Below, one piece after another: positions 63,522 through 64,000 of a stretch of 64,000 nucleotides of DNA. Below the pieces are notes generated by a model. The model was not told the origin of the DNA and ran no database searches. It worked only from the letters and a program-made list of their open reading frames with translations. This DNA comes from Dyadobacter sp. CECT 9275. GTDB taxonomy: Bacteria > Bacteroidota > Bacteroidia > Cytophagales > Spirosomataceae. The position numbers were made by a program, and so were the translations under genes. The stretch's first letter is position 1; each line of letters starts with the position of its first letter. Where the stretch lies: the NCBI RefSeq assembly GCF_907164905.1, contig NZ_CAJRAF010000002.1, positions 3,682,001 to 3,746,000 on the forward strand, in the 5' to 3' direction.

Positions 63522-64000
63522 CCAAAACGCTGGAACAAAAAAACACCCGGTATCTTTTCATATGGCTGCCACTTGTGCTGCTTGTTGGCTCGGCACTATT
63601 TTATGTTATGCTTGTTTTCCATGCGCACCACATGCGGGAAAAGCAGCTGGATCTAAAACAAGCTAACATATGGAAAGCTTTCACGCTACACCCTGAATCT
63701 ATGGTTCTGCATATTGCAGGCGAGTATGATATCGATGCCAATAAGCGTGTTATTAACGACTTGCCTAATCAGCCACGCGATACCAGTTTATTTGATCACG
63801 AAAAAAAACAGTTCGTCGAATTTGCAATACTGACAAGACAAATGAATTGGAAGGGGGAGCCCTATAGGCTAACGACTTATGTTTCTTCCAAAGAAGTTTC
63901 ACACTTAATTATTAAGGTCTTTCTTGCAGAAATCGCTATCCTTTTATTTCTGCTTTTAGCCATCGTAATTGTCAACCGAAGGAGCTCGCGTGTGCTTTGG
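63518..64000 (+). CDS. Sensor histidine kinase (partial, cut by window edge)
   Basis: The frame from ATG 63518 reads MTKTLEQKNTRYLFIWLPLVLLVGSALFYVMLVFHAHHMREKQL..., with a first membrane helix at about residues 13-34, a sensory region of about 95 residues and a second helix (FLAEIAILLFLLLAIVIVNRR) near the window end. The histidine and ATPase regions lie outside. It is the partner of the regulator it overlaps, and organised like the kinase at 53107. Confidence 0.85.
   Translation, partial: MTKTLEQKNTRYLFIWLPLVLLVGSALFYVMLVFHAHHMREKQLDLKQANIWKAFTLHPESMVLHIAGEYDIDANKRVINDLPNQPRDTSLFDHEKKQFVEFAILTRQMNWKGEPYRLTTYVSSKEVSHLIIKVFLAEIAILLFLLLAIVIVNRRSSRVLW

Overview
The window looks like chromosome plus a mobile island from a Bacteroidota bacterium, most likely Cytophagales (Spirosoma/Dyadobacter/Larkinella-like; genus is inference). 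The reasons are a SusC/SusD pair, many Bacteroidetes-type lipoproteins, LytS/LytTR two-component proteins, two-ORF ISAon1, two promoters of the Bacteroidetes form TTG-N23-TAnnTTTG, and start sites without clear Shine-Dalgarno sequences.

1-36.2 kb is chromosome-like and fairly GC-rich. 1-6.6 kb (minus strand) is a nutrient-uptake operon: PKD lipoprotein, SusC, SusD and a ceramidase-like enzyme cut by the window edge. 7.3-8.6 kb holds a small immunity-like ORF and an AraC regulator. 9-17.2 kb is a four-gene secreted glycosidase operon: a beta-propeller enzyme, a DUF5703/GH95-like enzyme, a TIM-barrel-like protein, and a propeller fused to a GH29 fucosidase. 17.7-33.4 kb contains a DUF2975/HTH pair with palindromic operators, a serine hydrolase, a diheme cytochrome c, secreted lipoproteins, an alpha/beta hydrolase, a FAD monooxygenase, a glycosyltransferase, two intact LytS kinases, one internally deleted LytS kinase and one LytTR regulator. 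33.6-36.0 kb is a decayed Rhs array (orphan toxin tip, possible immunity gene, core fragment) cut by an ISAon1 element.

From about 36.2 kb to past the right edge lies an integrated island. It begins with the 3' half of a tRNA-Met gene (attachment-site scar) and a tyrosine recombinase. Next come a complete IS256 element with 8-bp target duplications and an AT-rich defence operon: a SIR2-domain NADase-like protein, a Drt3a-type reverse transcriptase, a Drt3b-type reverse transcriptase and a downstream candidate structured RNA carrying a (CA)5 tract and ending in a terminator. This is a DRT3-type antiphage system with an unusual SIR2 partner. drt3a is split by an IS66 element flanked by an 8-bp duplication; removing it restores the reading frame exactly.

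47.8-58.7 kb is accessory cargo: a MerR-type metal sensor with two matching operator-promoters (one before a ynfA gene, one before a redox/Cys-rich operon), DUF4198, a two-component system, a frameshifted TonB-dependent receptor, PAP2 and HD phosphatases and an EamA protein. 58.9-64 kb is a Tn3-family transposon (transposase, candidate res site, resolvase) carrying a second, paralogous two-component system. No CRISPR array, rRNA or complete tRNA was seen.
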